A stretch of 33,423 nucleotides of DNA from Rubrivivax sp. (GCA_016789865.1 JAEUPC010000053.1:1-33423); one strand, 5' to 3'; counted from the first letter of the stretch, positions 8,446 through 19,989 are shown. Notes: generated by a model not told the origin, from the sequence alone. Translations and numbers: made by a program.

Positions 8446-8992
8446 GGTTCAGCAGAGCCGGCGCGCGCCGGCCGATCAACGAAGTAGCGTGGGCGGATGA
8501 AACAGCGACGATAAGCCAGTGGGTCGGCGCAGCCGATTACAACATCGGTCCGCGCCGGCCCGCGGGCCGAGCTGGAGGCTTGGCTCTTCCTTGCTGCCCG
8601 GCACGCTGCCGCACATGCCTCGCACGCCTCACATGGTTCATGTGTACGCGTGCATCAAGAACATGCGCAAGGGCGACCGGGACTCGCCGCCCGTCCGTCC
8701 CTGCAAATCGCAACTGCCGGCGCGGTGGGTGTCGCGCGGACCCGACAGTCGCGCCGTGCCGCAGCCAAGCCCCGTTGCCAATGGCCCGGCAAAGGCAAAG
8801 AAGAGCCATGCGGGAAACCGTGGATTAGACCAAGAAGACCCATACGCGTCAAACACTTGCACCAGAACTCGCGGCTTTCCGGCGCTCTTGACGGCGCTGC
8901 CGCGACTGTGGATAACCACGGTCCGCCAGTCCCGGAGGAGTGGTTTCGACGACGGCGGGTGAAGAAGATTTCCACAACAGAGACCGGTCGCC
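8446..8992. other. rpmH-dnaA intergenic region (547 bp)
   Basis: The divergent spacer between rpmH and dnaA. It holds a perfect 16-bp palindrome GCCGGCGCGCGCCGGC (8457-8472) in the rpmH leader, a short inverted repeat CACATG-GTT-CATGTG (8630-8644), the dnaA promoter with a consensus DnaA box (8888-8916), and a weak box-like ATTTCCACA (8968-8976). Several frames are open through it, but none has family features or a ribosome site, so no gene is called. Confidence 0.6.
8888..8916 (+). promoter_or_regulatory. Probable sigma-70 promoter of dnaA with a consensus DnaA box on its -10 element
   Basis: TTGACG (8888-8893, 5 of 6 to TTGACA), a 17-base spacer, and GATAAC (8911-8916, 4 of 6 to TATAAT) lie about 77 bases before the dnaA start. 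The perfect DnaA box TGTGGATAA (8907-8915) covers five of the six -10 bases. DnaA bound there should block RNA polymerase, a layout that fits the well-known autorepression of dnaA. The motifs are seen; the function is inferred. Confidence 0.6.
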
Positions 8993-10654
8993 ATGAACTC
9001 GGAGCTGATTCAAGAAGTACATGCGTTGGGTGGCGCGCAGACGCCGCTGGGGGGGCCGGGCGCAGCGGATGGCGCAGCCGGCCGCAGCGGCGAAGGCAGC
9101 GACGCCTCGCGGCTATGGCAACGGGCTTGCACCCGGCTGGCGGCCGAACTCCCCGAACAGCAGTTCGCGACCTGGATCCGGCCTCTCGCGCTGGCGTCCG
9201 AGCCGGGCAGCCCCGGCGGGCATGGCCCTGCCGATGGGCATGCCGGCCCGCCGCTGACCGCTGTCGCGGTCCAGGTGGCCAACCGTTTCAAGCTCGACTG
9301 GATCAGGGCCCAGTTCGGCAGCCGCATCGAAACCGTGCTGTCAGAGCTTGCTGGGCGCTCGATCCGGCTCGACCTCGTGCTGGCCCCTCGCTCCGAAGCC
9401 GCCACCGAGGGTCCGGCAGCGGTGAGCCGCCTGGCTCCTTCCGGCACGGTGGCCGCGGGCGGCGTGCCGATCGGGCAGTTCCTGGCATCGCTGCCCCTGC
9501 CCGGGGCAATGCCGGCGGAGGCCGGGCGAAACGGGGCGCCCTGGCGCGCCGGCCTGAACGAACCCGCGGCCCCCGAGCCCGGCGCCTCGGCGATGGGCCC
9601 CCGAGCCGGCCGGGCGGTGCCCCCGGCGGCCACCTCGCACCGCTTGAACGCGGCGCTGACCTTCGAGACCCTGGTGGCCGGCCGCGCCAACCAGATGGCC
9701 CGCACCGCCGCGCTGCATGTGGCCGGCGCGCCCGGCGAAACGTACAACCCGCTGTTCATCTACGGCGGCGTGGGCCTGGGCAAGACCCACCTCGTGCACG
9801 CCGTCGGAAACGCCCTGCTGAAGGACCGCCCCACCGCCCGCGTGCTGTACCTCAACGCCGAGCAGTTCATCAGCGACGTGGTCAAGAACTACCAGCGCAA
9901 GACCTTCGACGAACTGAAGGCCAAGTACCACAGCCTCGACCTGCTGCTCATCGACGACGTGCAGTTCTTCGCCGGCAAGGACCGCACTCAGGAGGAGTTC
10001 TTCAACACCTTCGAGGCGCTGCTGGCCAAGCGCGCACACATCATCATGACCTGCGACACCTACCCCAAGGGGCTCGCAGACATCGACGAGCGGCTCACCA
10101 GCCGTTTCGACAGCGGGCTCACGGTGGCCATCGAGCCGCCCGAGCTCGAGATGCGGGTGGCCATCCTCATCGCCAAGGCGCGTGCCGAGCAGACCGAGAT
10201 CCCGGAGGACGTGGCCTTCTTCGTGGCCAAGAACGTGCGTGCCAACGTGCGCGAACTCGAAGGCGCACTGCGCAAGGTGCTGGCCTACAGCCGCTTCAGC
10301 CACAAGGACATCACCATCGGCCTGGCGCGCGAGGCGCTGAAGGACCTGCTGTCGATCCAGAACCGCCAGATCTCGGTGGAGAACATCCAGAAGACGGTGG
10401 CCGACTTCTACAAGATCAAGGTCGCCGACATGTACAGCAAGAAGCGCCCGGCCTCGATCGCCAAGCCGCGGCAGATTGCGATGTACCTGGCCAAGGACAT
10501 GACCAAGAAAAGCCTGCCCGAGATCGGCGAGCTGTTCGGTGGCCGCGACCACACCACCGTGCTGCACGCGGTGCGCAAGATCACCGAGGAGCGGCTGCGC
10601 AACCCCGACCTCAACCAGCAGCTACACGTGCTCGAGCAGTCGCTGAAGTCCTGA
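8993..10654 (+). CDS. dnaA: Chromosomal replication initiator protein DnaA
   Basis: 553 residues, longer than the 440-470 common in the family. It binds DnaA boxes, oligomerises with ATP and opens the origin. Domain I begins only at about residue 40 ([25 protein letters not shown]), after a Gly/Ala-rich leader, and contains a short Gly/Pro insert (about 70-87). Domain II is a Pro/Ala/Gly-rich linker (about 136-215). The AAA+ domain starts at [12 protein letters not shown] and has Walker [10 protein letters not shown] (from about 258) and Walker [11 protein letters not shown], then TSRFDSGL. The C-terminal DNA-binding domain has the signature [15 protein letters not shown]. The ribosome site is weak. 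dnaN follows after 251 bases that hold origin motifs. Confidence 0.98.
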   Translation: MNSELIQEVHALGGAQTPLGGPGAADGAAGRSGEGSDASRLWQRACTRLAAELPEQQFATWIRPLALASEPGSPGGHGPADGHAGPPLTAVAVQVANRFKLDWIRAQFGSRIETVLSELAGRSIRLDLVLAPRSEAATEGPAAVSRLAPSGTVAAGGVPIGQFLASLPLPGAMPAEAGRNGAPWRAGLNEPAAPEPGASAMGPRAGRAVPPAATSHRLNAALTFETLVAGRANQMARTAALHVAGAPGETYNPLFIYGGVGLGKTHLVHAVGNALLKDRPTARVLYLNAEQFISDVVKNYQRKTFDELKAKYHSLDLLLIDDVQFFAGKDRTQEEFFNTFEALLAKRAHIIMTCDTYPKGLADIDERLTSRFDSGLTVAIEPPELEMRVAILIAKARAEQTEIPEDVAFFVAKNVRANVRELEGALRKVLAYSRFSHKDITIGLAREALKDLLSIQNRQISVENIQKTVADFYKIKVADMYSKKRPASIAKPRQIAMYLAKDMTKKSLPEIGELFGGRDHTTVLHAVRKITEERLRNPDLNQQLHVLEQSLKS

Positions 10655-10697
10655 CCGTGCCCGCCAAGCCGACGAGGCCAGCCCAGGCGGTCAACCC

Positions 10698-10890
10698 TGT
10701 GGACAGCGCGAGAACAAGCCAGACCTTGTCCACACCGCGCCCCGCCCCTGCCCGCTTGTCCCCATTGCCGCACCCGGCCGCACCGCTTCCGGCCACAGCC
10801 CTGCCCCCAGGCTAAGCCGTTGAAAGTTGAGGCCAAAATAGCGGTTGTCCCCAGATTGCTGCCGCCTACTACTACGGCTACTACCTTCTA
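10698..10890 (+). other. Probable origin of replication (oriC) in the dnaA-dnaN spacer
   Basis: The 251-base spacer contains box-like sequences TGTGGACAG (10698-10706), TTGTCCACA (10726-10734, one mismatch), and TTGTCCCCA twice (10756-10764 and 10845-10853, two mismatches each). They are followed by GC-rich GCTGCCGC and then CTA triplets (10866-10890). Three of the four boxes point toward dnaN, as does the triplet run. The spacer between dnaA and dnaN is the commonest place for bacterial origins. Divergent gene orientation on either side of the dnaA block agrees. Confidence 0.72.
10866..10890 (+). other. DnaA-trio-like unwinding element
   Basis: CTACTACTA, CGG, CTACTA, then C and CTTCTA: read on the opposite strand as 3'-GAT repeats, this is the DnaA-trio pattern described in Bacillus subtilis, to which DnaA binds as single strand. 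It begins 12 bases after the last box (10845-10853), with a GC-rich linker between, and ends 15 bases before the dnaN start. The layout is seen directly; function is by analogy. Confidence 0.6.
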
Positions 10891-10905
10891 TAAGAAGAGA
10901 CAGAC

Positions 10906-12015
10906 ATGATCGTTCTCAAAGCTGCGCAATCCCTGCTGCTCGAAGCCCTCCAGTCGGTGGCCGGGATCGTCGAGCGACGACATACGCTGCCCATTCTGGC
11001 CAACGTGCTGTTGCGCAAGAACGGCGACTCGGTGGAGTTCACCACCAGCGACCTGGAGATCCAGGTGCGCACCACGGCCAGCCTGGGCGGCGATGCCGGC
11101 GAACTGCGCACCACGGTCGGCGCGCGCAAGCTCATCGACATCCTGCGCGCGCTGCCCTCCGACCAGGTGGTCAGCCTCGGCAGCACCGGCAACAAGCTCA
11201 CGCTGCAAGCCGGCAAGAGCCGCTTCACGCTGCAGACGCTGCCGGCCGACGACTTCCCGCTGGTCAACGAGAGCGTGGACTTCGGGCCTGCCTTCGCGGT
11301 GCCGCAGAAGACGCTGCGCGACCTGGTCAACCAGGTGCACTTCGCGATGGCGGTGCACGACATCCGCTACTACCTCAACGGCATCCTGTTCATCGCCGAA
11401 GGCAACACGCTCACGCTGGTGGCCACCGACGGCCACCGGCTGGCCCTGGCGCAGTCGTCGCTCGAAGCCGCCGTGCCCAGCCGTCAGGAGGTGATCCTGC
11501 CGCGCAAGACGGTGCTCGAGCTGCAGCGCCTGCTGCACGACGCCGACACGCCCATCGAGATGCGCTTCGCCAGCAACCAGGCCAAGTTCGGCTTCAGCGG
11601 CATGGAGTTCGTCACCAAGCTGGTGGAAGGCAAGTTCCCCGACTTCAACCGCGTCATCCCGAAGAATCACAAGAACATCGTCGCGCTCGGCCGCGTACCG
11701 CTGCTGGCCGCACTGCAGCGCGCGGCCATCCTGACCAGCGAGAAGTTCAAGGGTGTTCGGCTCAACGTCGAGCCCGGCGTGCTGCGCATCAGCAGCAACA
11801 ACGCCGAGCAGGAAGAGGCCAAGGAGGAACTCGAGGTCGACTACAACGGCGACGCCATCGAGATCGGATTCAACGTCACCTACCTGATCGATGCGCTGGC
11901 CAACATCGGCCAGGAGACGCTGCGCATCGAGCTGCAGGACAGCGCCGCCAGTGCGCTGATCACGTTGCCCGACAAGCCGGGCTTCAAGTACGTGGTGATG
12001 CCGATGCGCATCTAG
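10906..12015 (+). CDS. dnaN: DNA polymerase III beta subunit (sliding clamp)
   Basis: 369 residues, the normal length. Three repeated clamp domains form half of the dimeric ring that tethers polymerase III to DNA. Recognisable parts are MIVLKAAQSLLLEALQSVAG, RRHTLPILANVLL, the central VATDGHRLA and the C-terminal end YVVMPMRI, which lines the hydrophobic pocket bound by partner proteins. AGAAGAGA precedes the ATG at a good distance. It starts 15 bases after the DnaA-trio-like element, so the origin overlaps its leader. gyrB starts 106 bases downstream. Confidence 0.98.
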   Translation: MIVLKAAQSLLLEALQSVAGIVERRHTLPILANVLLRKNGDSVEFTTSDLEIQVRTTASLGGDAGELRTTVGARKLIDILRALPSDQVVSLGSTGNKLTLQAGKSRFTLQTLPADDFPLVNESVDFGPAFAVPQKTLRDLVNQVHFAMAVHDIRYYLNGILFIAEGNTLTLVATDGHRLALAQSSLEAAVPSRQEVILPRKTVLELQRLLHDADTPIEMRFASNQAKFGFSGMEFVTKLVEGKFPDFNRVIPKNHKNIVALGRVPLLAALQRAAILTSEKFKGVRLNVEPGVLRISSNNAEQEEAKEELEVDYNGDAIEIGFNVTYLIDALANIGQETLRIELQDSAASALITLPDKPGFKYVVMPMRI

Positions 12016-12044
12016 CGCCGCGCCGCAGGCGCACACCCCACCAG

Positions 12045-12066
12045 CGAGCGGGCCACGGCCCGCTTG
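12045..12066 (+). terminator. Hairpin between dnaN and gyrB
   Basis: AGCGGGC (12047-12053) pairs with GCCCGCT (12058-12064) over the tetraloop CACG; one wobble and one C-G pair extend it to 9 pairs. Only scattered T residues follow, so termination would be partial, and gyrB could still be read from the dnaN transcript. Confidence 0.35.
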
Positions 12067-12112
12067 CCGCGTTCTGTGGACGGTCGCAGCCCCTGGGCGT
12101 GCGGCCGGTTGA

Positions 12113-14701
<2,589 letters not shown>

Positions 14702-14768
14702 CAGCATCAGCGGCGCCTCCATCGGCGGGTCCGGCGGTGGCGGGCCCGCCCGCGGCGCCGGCCGGACA

Positions 14769-15671
14769 GTGGGTGCGGCGCTGCGCGCGGCGAGCGCGCT
14801 CATGCTGGCCGCGGCCGTCGGGCTCTCGGCCTGCGCCACCGCGGGCGGCAGCGCCTCGCCGCGCGTGGCGCTGGTCATCGGCAACGCGGCCTACGAGAAC
14901 GCGCCGGTGCTCGTCAACCCCGGCAACGACGCCGCCGACATGTGCGCGGCGTTGAAGCGGCTGGGCTTTCGCACCCAGTGCGTCAACAACCTGCGCGACC
15001 GCGCCGACTTCACGCGCCACGTGCAGGAATACGTGGCGCAGCTGGCCCAGGCCGGGCCCCAGGGAGTGGGCGTCTTCTACTACTCGGGCCACGGCGTGCA
15101 GGCGGCCAACGCCAACTACCTGATCCCCACCCGCGCTCAGCCGCAGGCCGCGGCCGAGGACCCGCTGCGCGTGCTGTATGGCCTGGACGAACTCTTTGCG
15201 CGCCTGCGCGACGGCAAGCCGCGGCGCTTCCAGCTCGTCGTGCTCGACGCCTGCCGCAACGACCTGTTCGACGACTCGCCCGGGCGGGGCGCCGGCCCTG
15301 GTTCGGCGGCCCCCTCGGCGGTCCGTTCCGCGCTGCTGCGCAGCCTGCAGACCGGCGCGCGTGCCGCCCCCGGCCTGGCGCCGGTGAAAGACGCGCCCGA
15401 AGGCACGATGGTGCTCTACGCCACCGCGTCCAAGGAGGCGGCGTTCGACGGCGAGGGCCGCAACGGCCCGCTCACCCGCCACGTGCTCGAGCACATCGGC
15501 ACCCGCGGTCTGGTCGTCGAGGAGTTCTTCAAGCGCGTGACCGCCGGCGTGCAGACCGAGACGCTGCGCGACTTCCGCAAGCGGCAGACGCCGTTCATCT
15601 ACGGTTCGTTCACCGGGCGCTTCTGCTTTGCCGGGTGCCCCGGCGAAGCCGACGTGCCGCCGGCGTTCTGA
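14769..15671 (+). CDS. Caspase-family (C14) peptidase, probable lipoprotein
   Basis: 300 residues from GTG 14769. The start gives a clean lipoprotein signal: [21 protein letters not shown] with lipobox LSAC (acylated C22). The caspase fold follows: [20 protein letters not shown] (first strand and ligand Arg), the histidine in FYYSGHG (H108) and the cysteine in VVLDACRND (C162), the expected catalytic pair. The end of the domain reads [25 protein letters not shown]. Bacterial members cut after Arg or Lys and occur in signalling and stress; the target is unknown. An in-frame ATG at 14670 would overlap gyrB by 32 bases and add a Ser/Gly-rich leader, so it is less likely. Location is probably the periplasmic face of a membrane. 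Confidence 0.85.
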   Translation: MGAALRAASALMLAAAVGLSACATAGGSASPRVALVIGNAAYENAPVLVNPGNDAADMCAALKRLGFRTQCVNNLRDRADFTRHVQEYVAQLAQAGPQGVGVFYYSGHGVQAANANYLIPTRAQPQAAAEDPLRVLYGLDELFARLRDGKPRRFQLVVLDACRNDLFDDSPGRGAGPGSAAPSAVRSALLRSLQTGARAAPGLAPVKDAPEGTMVLYATASKEAAFDGEGRNGPLTRHVLEHIGTRGLVVEEFFKRVTAGVQTETLRDFRKRQTPFIYGSFTGRFCFAGCPGEADVPPAF

Positions 15672-15694
15672 ACTGGACCGGCCCCGCCAAGGCA

Positions 15695-15728
15695 AGGGCG
15701 CGCGGGCCGGGCCACCGGCCCGCGCCCT
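15695..15728. terminator. Strong GC hairpin between convergent genes
   Basis: Bases 15695-15710 pair with 15715-15728 over a GCCA loop (8 plus 6 pairs with a 2-nt bulge). It lies in the 69-base gap between the caspase-like gene and the oppositely directed outer-membrane gene, where a bidirectional terminator is expected. No T tract is present on either side. Confidence 0.45.
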
Positions 15729-15740
15729 GGGGCGCCCGGA

Positions 15741-16484
15741 TCAGAACGTGGCCAGGACGCCCAGGGTGAAGCCCTGCGTGGTGTCGATGCCGTCCTGCGA
15801 CCGGCCGGCCGCCGTCGTGAACGCGTCCTTCGAGCGCATCACCTGGATGCGATGCCCGGCCGTGAACGTCCAGCGCCTGACAAGCGCGCCGTCGGCACTG
15901 GGCAGGGCGTAGGCCACGCCCACTTCCGTGAGGCGGTAGGTGGCGTCGAACTTCACGACCTCGGGCCGCGGGTCGCCGGGCGTCTTCAGGCGGCCGACGC
16001 CAAGGGCGCCGTACAGCGACACCGGGCCGCTGAGCGCCGCGTTGCCGCTGACGCCCAGCACCGGGCCCTTGGGCTCGTAGCGGAACACCTCGCCGCGCTG
16101 CGCAATGCGCTTGTAGCCCAGCGTCACCGACAGACCCGGCAACACCGCGTAGCCGACGTTGAGGTCCGACTCCGAGCGCTTGCTGGCGCTGCCGTCGGTG
16201 AACTCGAAGCCCGTGGACGGGAAGGCGCTGAGCGAGCCGAAGAAGTTGCCAAAGCGCAGGCTCACCGTGGGCAGCGTCACCCACTTGCTTGGGCCCGAGG
16301 TCTGCGTCAGCGCCAGGTTGGGGTCGGCGCCTGGGTAGTAGCCGAAGGTCGTCCACTCCGTGTACCAGGCGCGTGCGCCCACCGAGAGGCTGAGCCCGCC
16401 GTCCTGCGCCTGGGCGAGCGACGCGGCCAGAGCGGTCACCACGCCAAGGCCGGTGCAGGCCACCCGCAGGATCGTGCTGTTCAT
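15741..16484 (-). CDS. Putative outer-membrane beta-barrel protein
   Basis: 247 residues. A signal peptide (MNSTILRVACTGLGVVTALA, cleaved after AQAQ) is followed by alternating hydrophobic/polar strands such as LSLSVGARAWYTEW, VSLRFGNFFGSL, SDLNVGYAVLPGLSVTLGYKR and GPVSLYGALGVGRL, and the chain ends in phenylalanine (FTLGVLATF), the usual barrel insertion signal. No family could be named. It may be an OmpW-like or other small porin. AAGGAG stands 7 bases before the ATG and fixes the start. It is separated by 115 bases from the upstream sugar kinase gene. Confidence 0.75.
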   Translation of the reverse strand: MNSTILRVACTGLGVVTALAASLAQAQDGGLSLSVGARAWYTEWTTFGYYPGADPNLALTQTSGPSKWVTLPTVSLRFGNFFGSLSAFPSTGFEFTDGSASKRSESDLNVGYAVLPGLSVTLGYKRIAQRGEVFRYEPKGPVLGVSGNAALSGPVSLYGALGVGRLKTPGDPRPEVVKFDATYRLTEVGVAYALPSADGALVRRWTFTAGHRIQVMRSKDAFTTAAGRSQDGIDTTQGFTLGVLATF

Positions 16485-16599
16485 TCGTCGCTCCTTGCTT
16501 GATGGCGGCAGCGCAGAAGCCGCACTCTGCCACCGCAGGGGCCTGCGGTGAGGCGGGCAAACCAGCACCCGCGGCCGGCCGCCGGGCACCCGGAGCGGC

Positions 16600-18159
16600 T
16601 CAATCGGGCGCCTCGGCGCCCAGCGCCCTCAGTTCCCTGTACAGCGGCCGCAACCGGGCGTACAGCCGCAGGTAGACGCGCCGGTACAGCCGCTCGTACA
16701 GCGCAGCGTTGCGCGGGTCGGGCTCGAAGCGGCGCCCGACATGCGTCATTGCCCCTACTGCGCTCGGATAGTCAGCGTGCAGCCCGAGCGCCACCGCCCC
16801 GACCACCGCGGCGCCCAGGCCGCTGGCCTCGTACAGCGCCGGCCGTTCGGCGGGCCGGTTGAACAGGTCGGCGGTGATCTGCATGGCCGCGTCGCTCTGC
16901 GAGCCGCCGCCGGCCACGCGCAGCACCGCCACACGCTGGCCGCTGCGCCGCTCGATGCGTTCCAGGCCCTCGCGCAGCCCGTAGGCGAGCCCCTCGACGA
17001 TGGCACGGTACAGGTGCGCGCGGGTGTGCGTCTCGTTGAAGCCGATCACCGCGCCGCGCGCCTCCGGGCCGGGCACACGCACGCCCGGGCTCCAGGTCGG
17101 CTGCAGCATCAGGCCGGCCGCGCCGGGCGGTGTGGCGGCGAGCAGGTCGTCGAAGAAGGCCTCGGGGCTGGATTCCTCGGCGGCGGCGCGCGCCTGTTCT
17201 TCATGCGCGAACTGCTCGGCGAACCAGCTCACCAGCCAGTAGCCTCGGGCGATCTGCACCTCGGTGTTGTAGTGCCCGGGCAGCGCCGCCGGGTAGGGCG
17301 GCACCAGCGGCACCGGTTCCACGTAACGCGGCGTGCACAGGTTGACCGTGGCCGTGGTGCCGTACGACAGGCAGGCCTGCTGCGGCGTGACGCAACCGGC
17401 GCCAAGCACCTCGCAGGCCTTGTCGGCCGCACCGGCTACCACCGGCAGCCCGGCGGGCAGGCCCGTATCGGCGGCGGCCGCGGCGCAGATGCTGCCGAGG
17501 ATGGAGCCGCTTTGCACCAGCTCGGGCAGCTGGTGCGGGGCGAGTGGAAGGCAGTGCCATTTCCAGTCGAACCGGCTCGCCCAGCGCCCGCGCTTGAAGT
17601 CGAACGGCAGGTAGCCGACCTGGCTGCCCACCGCGTCGGCCAGGCGGCCGGTGAGGCGGTGGTGCAGGTACCCCGACAGCAGCACGAACTTGTGCGTGCG
17701 CTGCCATACCTGGGGTTCGTGCTGCGCAATCCAGTTGGCCTCGGCCTGCTCGCGAAAGGTGCGGATCGTGTCGGCCAGGCCCAGCGCCGCGAAGGCCAGT
17801 GTCCAGTGCAGCGGCAGCGGCCCGCGCACGGCGGCGCGGCGCTCGTCGGGCCACACGATCGCCGGCCGCAGCGGCTGGCCGTCGCGGTCCAGATTGATGA
17901 CCGTGCCGCGCTGGGTGGTCAGCACCACACCGCGCAGGCGCTGCCGCGCCGAAGGCGTCTGAGCCCACAGGCCTTGGCAAGCCGCAACAAGCGCGCCCCA
18001 GAAGCCCTCCGGCGCCATCTCCATCCAGCCAGACTGCGGGCGCTGGTAGTCGGTCAGCGGCACGCGCGCCTTGGCGTGCAGGGCGCCCTGCGCATCGAAC
18101 AGCAGCGCACGCAGGCTTTGCGTACCGCAGTCGATCGCCAGCAGCAGGTCGTTGCTCAT
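16600..18159 (-). CDS. FGGY-family carbohydrate kinase
   Basis: 519 residues. An ASKHA-fold kinase that phosphorylates a sugar or polyol with ATP. The N-terminal phosphate loop is LLLAIDCGTQSLRALLFDAQG, followed by WMEMAPEGFW and VVLTTQRGTVINLD; the C-terminal lobe has VVAGAADKACEVLGAG, LSYGTTATVNLC, and the adenine-binding signature VLRVAGGGSQSDAAMQITAD. The substrate is not clear: glycerol, xylulose and ribulose kinases share these motifs. No sugar transporter or isomerase is next to it, so context gives no hint. Confidence 0.88.
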   Translation of the reverse strand: MSNDLLLAIDCGTQSLRALLFDAQGALHAKARVPLTDYQRPQSGWMEMAPEGFWGALVAACQGLWAQTPSARQRLRGVVLTTQRGTVINLDRDGQPLRPAIVWPDERRAAVRGPLPLHWTLAFAALGLADTIRTFREQAEANWIAQHEPQVWQRTHKFVLLSGYLHHRLTGRLADAVGSQVGYLPFDFKRGRWASRFDWKWHCLPLAPHQLPELVQSGSILGSICAAAAADTGLPAGLPVVAGAADKACEVLGAGCVTPQQACLSYGTTATVNLCTPRYVEPVPLVPPYPAALPGHYNTEVQIARGYWLVSWFAEQFAHEEQARAAAEESSPEAFFDDLLAATPPGAAGLMLQPTWSPGVRVPGPEARGAVIGFNETHTRAHLYRAIVEGLAYGLREGLERIERRSGQRVAVLRVAGGGSQSDAAMQITADLFNRPAERPALYEASGLGAAVVGAVALGLHADYPSAVGAMTHVGRRFEPDPRNAALYERLYRRVYLRLYARLRPLYRELRALGAEAPD

Positions 18160-18459
18160 GCGTCGTCAGCCCGGCCCGCTCGCCGGGCGTGGCCGCACAC
18201 GCTACACCAGGCCCCATGCGGCAGGCCACGCCGGCGAGGGGCAGCCGCTGCGGCCACCCGCCCCGCGCGTCTTGGCGCGCAGCCGTCGCACCCGCGTGCC
18301 GCAACCTGCCGGGCGCGCGCCCGGCCGCCGCGGCTCATCGCGCAGCCGTGCCGACGGTCCCCTGCCGCCCGCAGTTCATCGCACGCCGCTCGACCCGCGC
18401 GGTGGGGAAGTCGATAGTCACGTCAACGCAACACGCTGTCACCCACCCGGGAGCCCACC
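18160..18459. other. Intergenic region upstream of the kinase and the small peptide gene
   Basis: 300 bases between two divergent starts. Very GC-rich with no family-like reading frame; it should hold both promoters, but no convincing -35/-10 pair was found. Confidence 0.4.
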
Positions 18460-18597
18460 ATGATCACCAGCCACCGCCTCGCTTCCTTCGCCCTCGCGGC
18501 CATCCTCACCGTCGGCGTGATGTTCGGCATCGACCACCTGGCCACCAGCGATGCGCCGGCCGCCCTGGTGGCCGCGGTGAAGGCGTCGCGCGCCTGA
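18460..18597 (+). CDS. Small exported or membrane peptide, unknown function
   Basis: 45 residues: MITSHRLASFALAAILTVGV, then MFGIDHLATSDAPAALVAAV and KASRA. GGGAG lies 5 bases before the ATG. The chain has a polar start, one hydrophobic helix (about residues 8-24) and an Ala-rich tail, so it could be a single-span membrane peptide or a secreted one. From memory, similar short MxTSxRxAxxALA-type peptides occur in other Burkholderiales, but this was not checked. No known function. Confidence 0.6.
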   Translation: MITSHRLASFALAAILTVGVMFGIDHLATSDAPAALVAAVKASRA

Positions 18598-18711
18598 GCT
18601 CGCGCGCGCACGGGCCAAGCGCGTGGACACACCCAGGGCGCCGTCGACGGCGCGCGCAGTGCCGACTCGCGCACACCGCGTGGCGCCCCGGCCGGCCGGC
18701 CGAACAGGCCC

Positions 18712-19884
18712 TCACGCGGCGCGCAGGCAATCGACGATCTTCAACCGCGCCGCGCGCCACGCCGGCAGGAAGCCGCCGGCCAGCCCCATCGCCAGCGCGA
18801 ACAGCATCGCCTGAAGGGCGATCACCGGCGTCATGGTGAACTGGAACGCCAGTTCGCTGAAGGTGGCGAAGTTGGTGGTCGAGATGTCCACCGCCTGCAT
18901 GAAGCTGGCGCCGGCCAGGCCCAGCACCCCGCCCACCAGCGCCAGGCCCAGCGCCTCGAGCATGAAGGCCACCAGCACCGCGCCGCGGCGGAAGCCTAAC
19001 GCGCGCAGCGTGCCGATCTCGCCCACTCGCGAGGCGACGCTGCCGAACATCGTGATCATCGCGCCGACGATGGCGCCGATGCTGAAGATCACCGCCAGCG
19101 CGGTGCCCAGGTAGCTGATGAAGGTGGCCAGCGCCCGGCTCTGGTCCGCATAGAACTGGATCTCGCGCTTGGGCTCCAGCTTCAGCCGCGGGTCGTCGTC
19201 GATGAGCTGGGTGGCGCGCGCGTAGTCGGCCTCGGCATCGGCGAGGCGGAACACCACGCTCGAATAGGCGTTGCGGCGGAACGCCGCCATCAGCTGCTCG
19301 GCATCGGCCCAGATCTCGCTGTCGAAGCCGCTCTTGCCGGCGTCGAACAGACCCACCACCGTCCACTCGCGACCGCCGAAGCGCAGCGTGGCGCCGGGTT
19401 GCACACCGGCAAAGCCCGCGGCCACCGCGCGCCCGGCGATCACCTCGGCGCTGCCGGGGCGGAACATGCGCCCCTCGACGATGCGCACCTGCGGCCGCAG
19501 CACGAGGCCGCGTTCGCTGGTGCCACGCATCGCCACGTTGCTTGGCCGGCCGGTGCCGCGCTTGACGAGGTTGTTCAGGATCACCGGCTCCTTGCTGACC
19601 AGCGGGTGGCCGGCGGCGTCGGTGGCGATGCCCGGCAGCGTCTCCAGGATGGCCGCTTGCACGCGCGAGATGCCGCTGTTGATCTCGGCGCCGGCGCCCT
19701 TGCGCAGCACGAGCACGTTGTCGGGCTGGCCGGTGGCCACCAGCGTCGTGCGGATGCCCTCGGTCATCATCAGCACGGTGGCGAAGACGTACACCACCAG
19801 CGCCATGCCGGCCGCGGTGAGCGCGGTGGTGACGCGCCGCACCCACAGGTTGCGCGCGATGTAGGCCAGCGGCACGGCGCGCAT
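18712..19884 (-). CDS. ABC transporter permease, MacB/FtsX type (second permease)
   Basis: 390 residues. An N-terminal helix (TALTAAGMALVVYVFATVLM) precedes a large periplasmic domain and three C-terminal helices (IGAIVGAMITMFGSV; LEALGLALVGGVLGLAGA; MLFALAMGLAGGFLPAWRAARL). The FtsX signature SRVGEIGTLRALGFRRGAVL follows the second helix. Ends PAWRAARLKIVDCLRAA as in LolC/MacB relatives. It is the last gene of a four-gene leftward unit with adaptor 21946-23232, ATPase 21204-21911 and permease 19990-21150, so the pump probably uses two different permease subunits. Confidence 0.9.
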   Translation of the reverse strand: MRAVPLAYIARNLWVRRVTTALTAAGMALVVYVFATVLMMTEGIRTTLVATGQPDNVLVLRKGAGAEINSGISRVQAAILETLPGIATDAAGHPLVSKEPVILNNLVKRGTGRPSNVAMRGTSERGLVLRPQVRIVEGRMFRPGSAEVIAGRAVAAGFAGVQPGATLRFGGREWTVVGLFDAGKSGFDSEIWADAEQLMAAFRRNAYSSVVFRLADAEADYARATQLIDDDPRLKLEPKREIQFYADQSRALATFISYLGTALAVIFSIGAIVGAMITMFGSVASRVGEIGTLRALGFRRGAVLVAFMLEALGLALVGGVLGLAGASFMQAVDISTTNFATFSELAFQFTMTPVIALQAMLFALAMGLAGGFLPAWRAARLKIVDCLRAA

Positions 19885-19946
19885 GTCAGCTCGGCCCGTT
19901 CATGCGGCGGCGGCATGCCGGCAACGAAGGCCTGCGCGGCGCGGCG

Positions 19947-19974
19947 TCATGCCTCACGCCTCATGCCTCATGCC
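19947..19974. repeat. Four tandem 7-bp units between the two permease genes
   Basis: TCATGCC, TCACGCC, TCATGCC, TCATGCC without gaps. Related CTAGGCC/TACGCC copies continue to the stop codon of the upstream permease gene (19990-19992). On the coding strand the units read GGCATGA or GGCGTGA. Confidence 0.8.
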
Positions 19975-19989
19975 GCTAGGCCTACGCCT

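Noticed and set aside
8630-8644. Inverted repeat CACATG-GTT-CATGTG upstream of dnaA
   Set aside because: Short and isolated, with no link to a promoter or to DnaA boxes; not strong enough for a call.
8968-8976. ATTTCCACA just before dnaA as another DnaA box
   Set aside because: Two mismatches, both in the first three positions of the consensus; too weak to list as a site.
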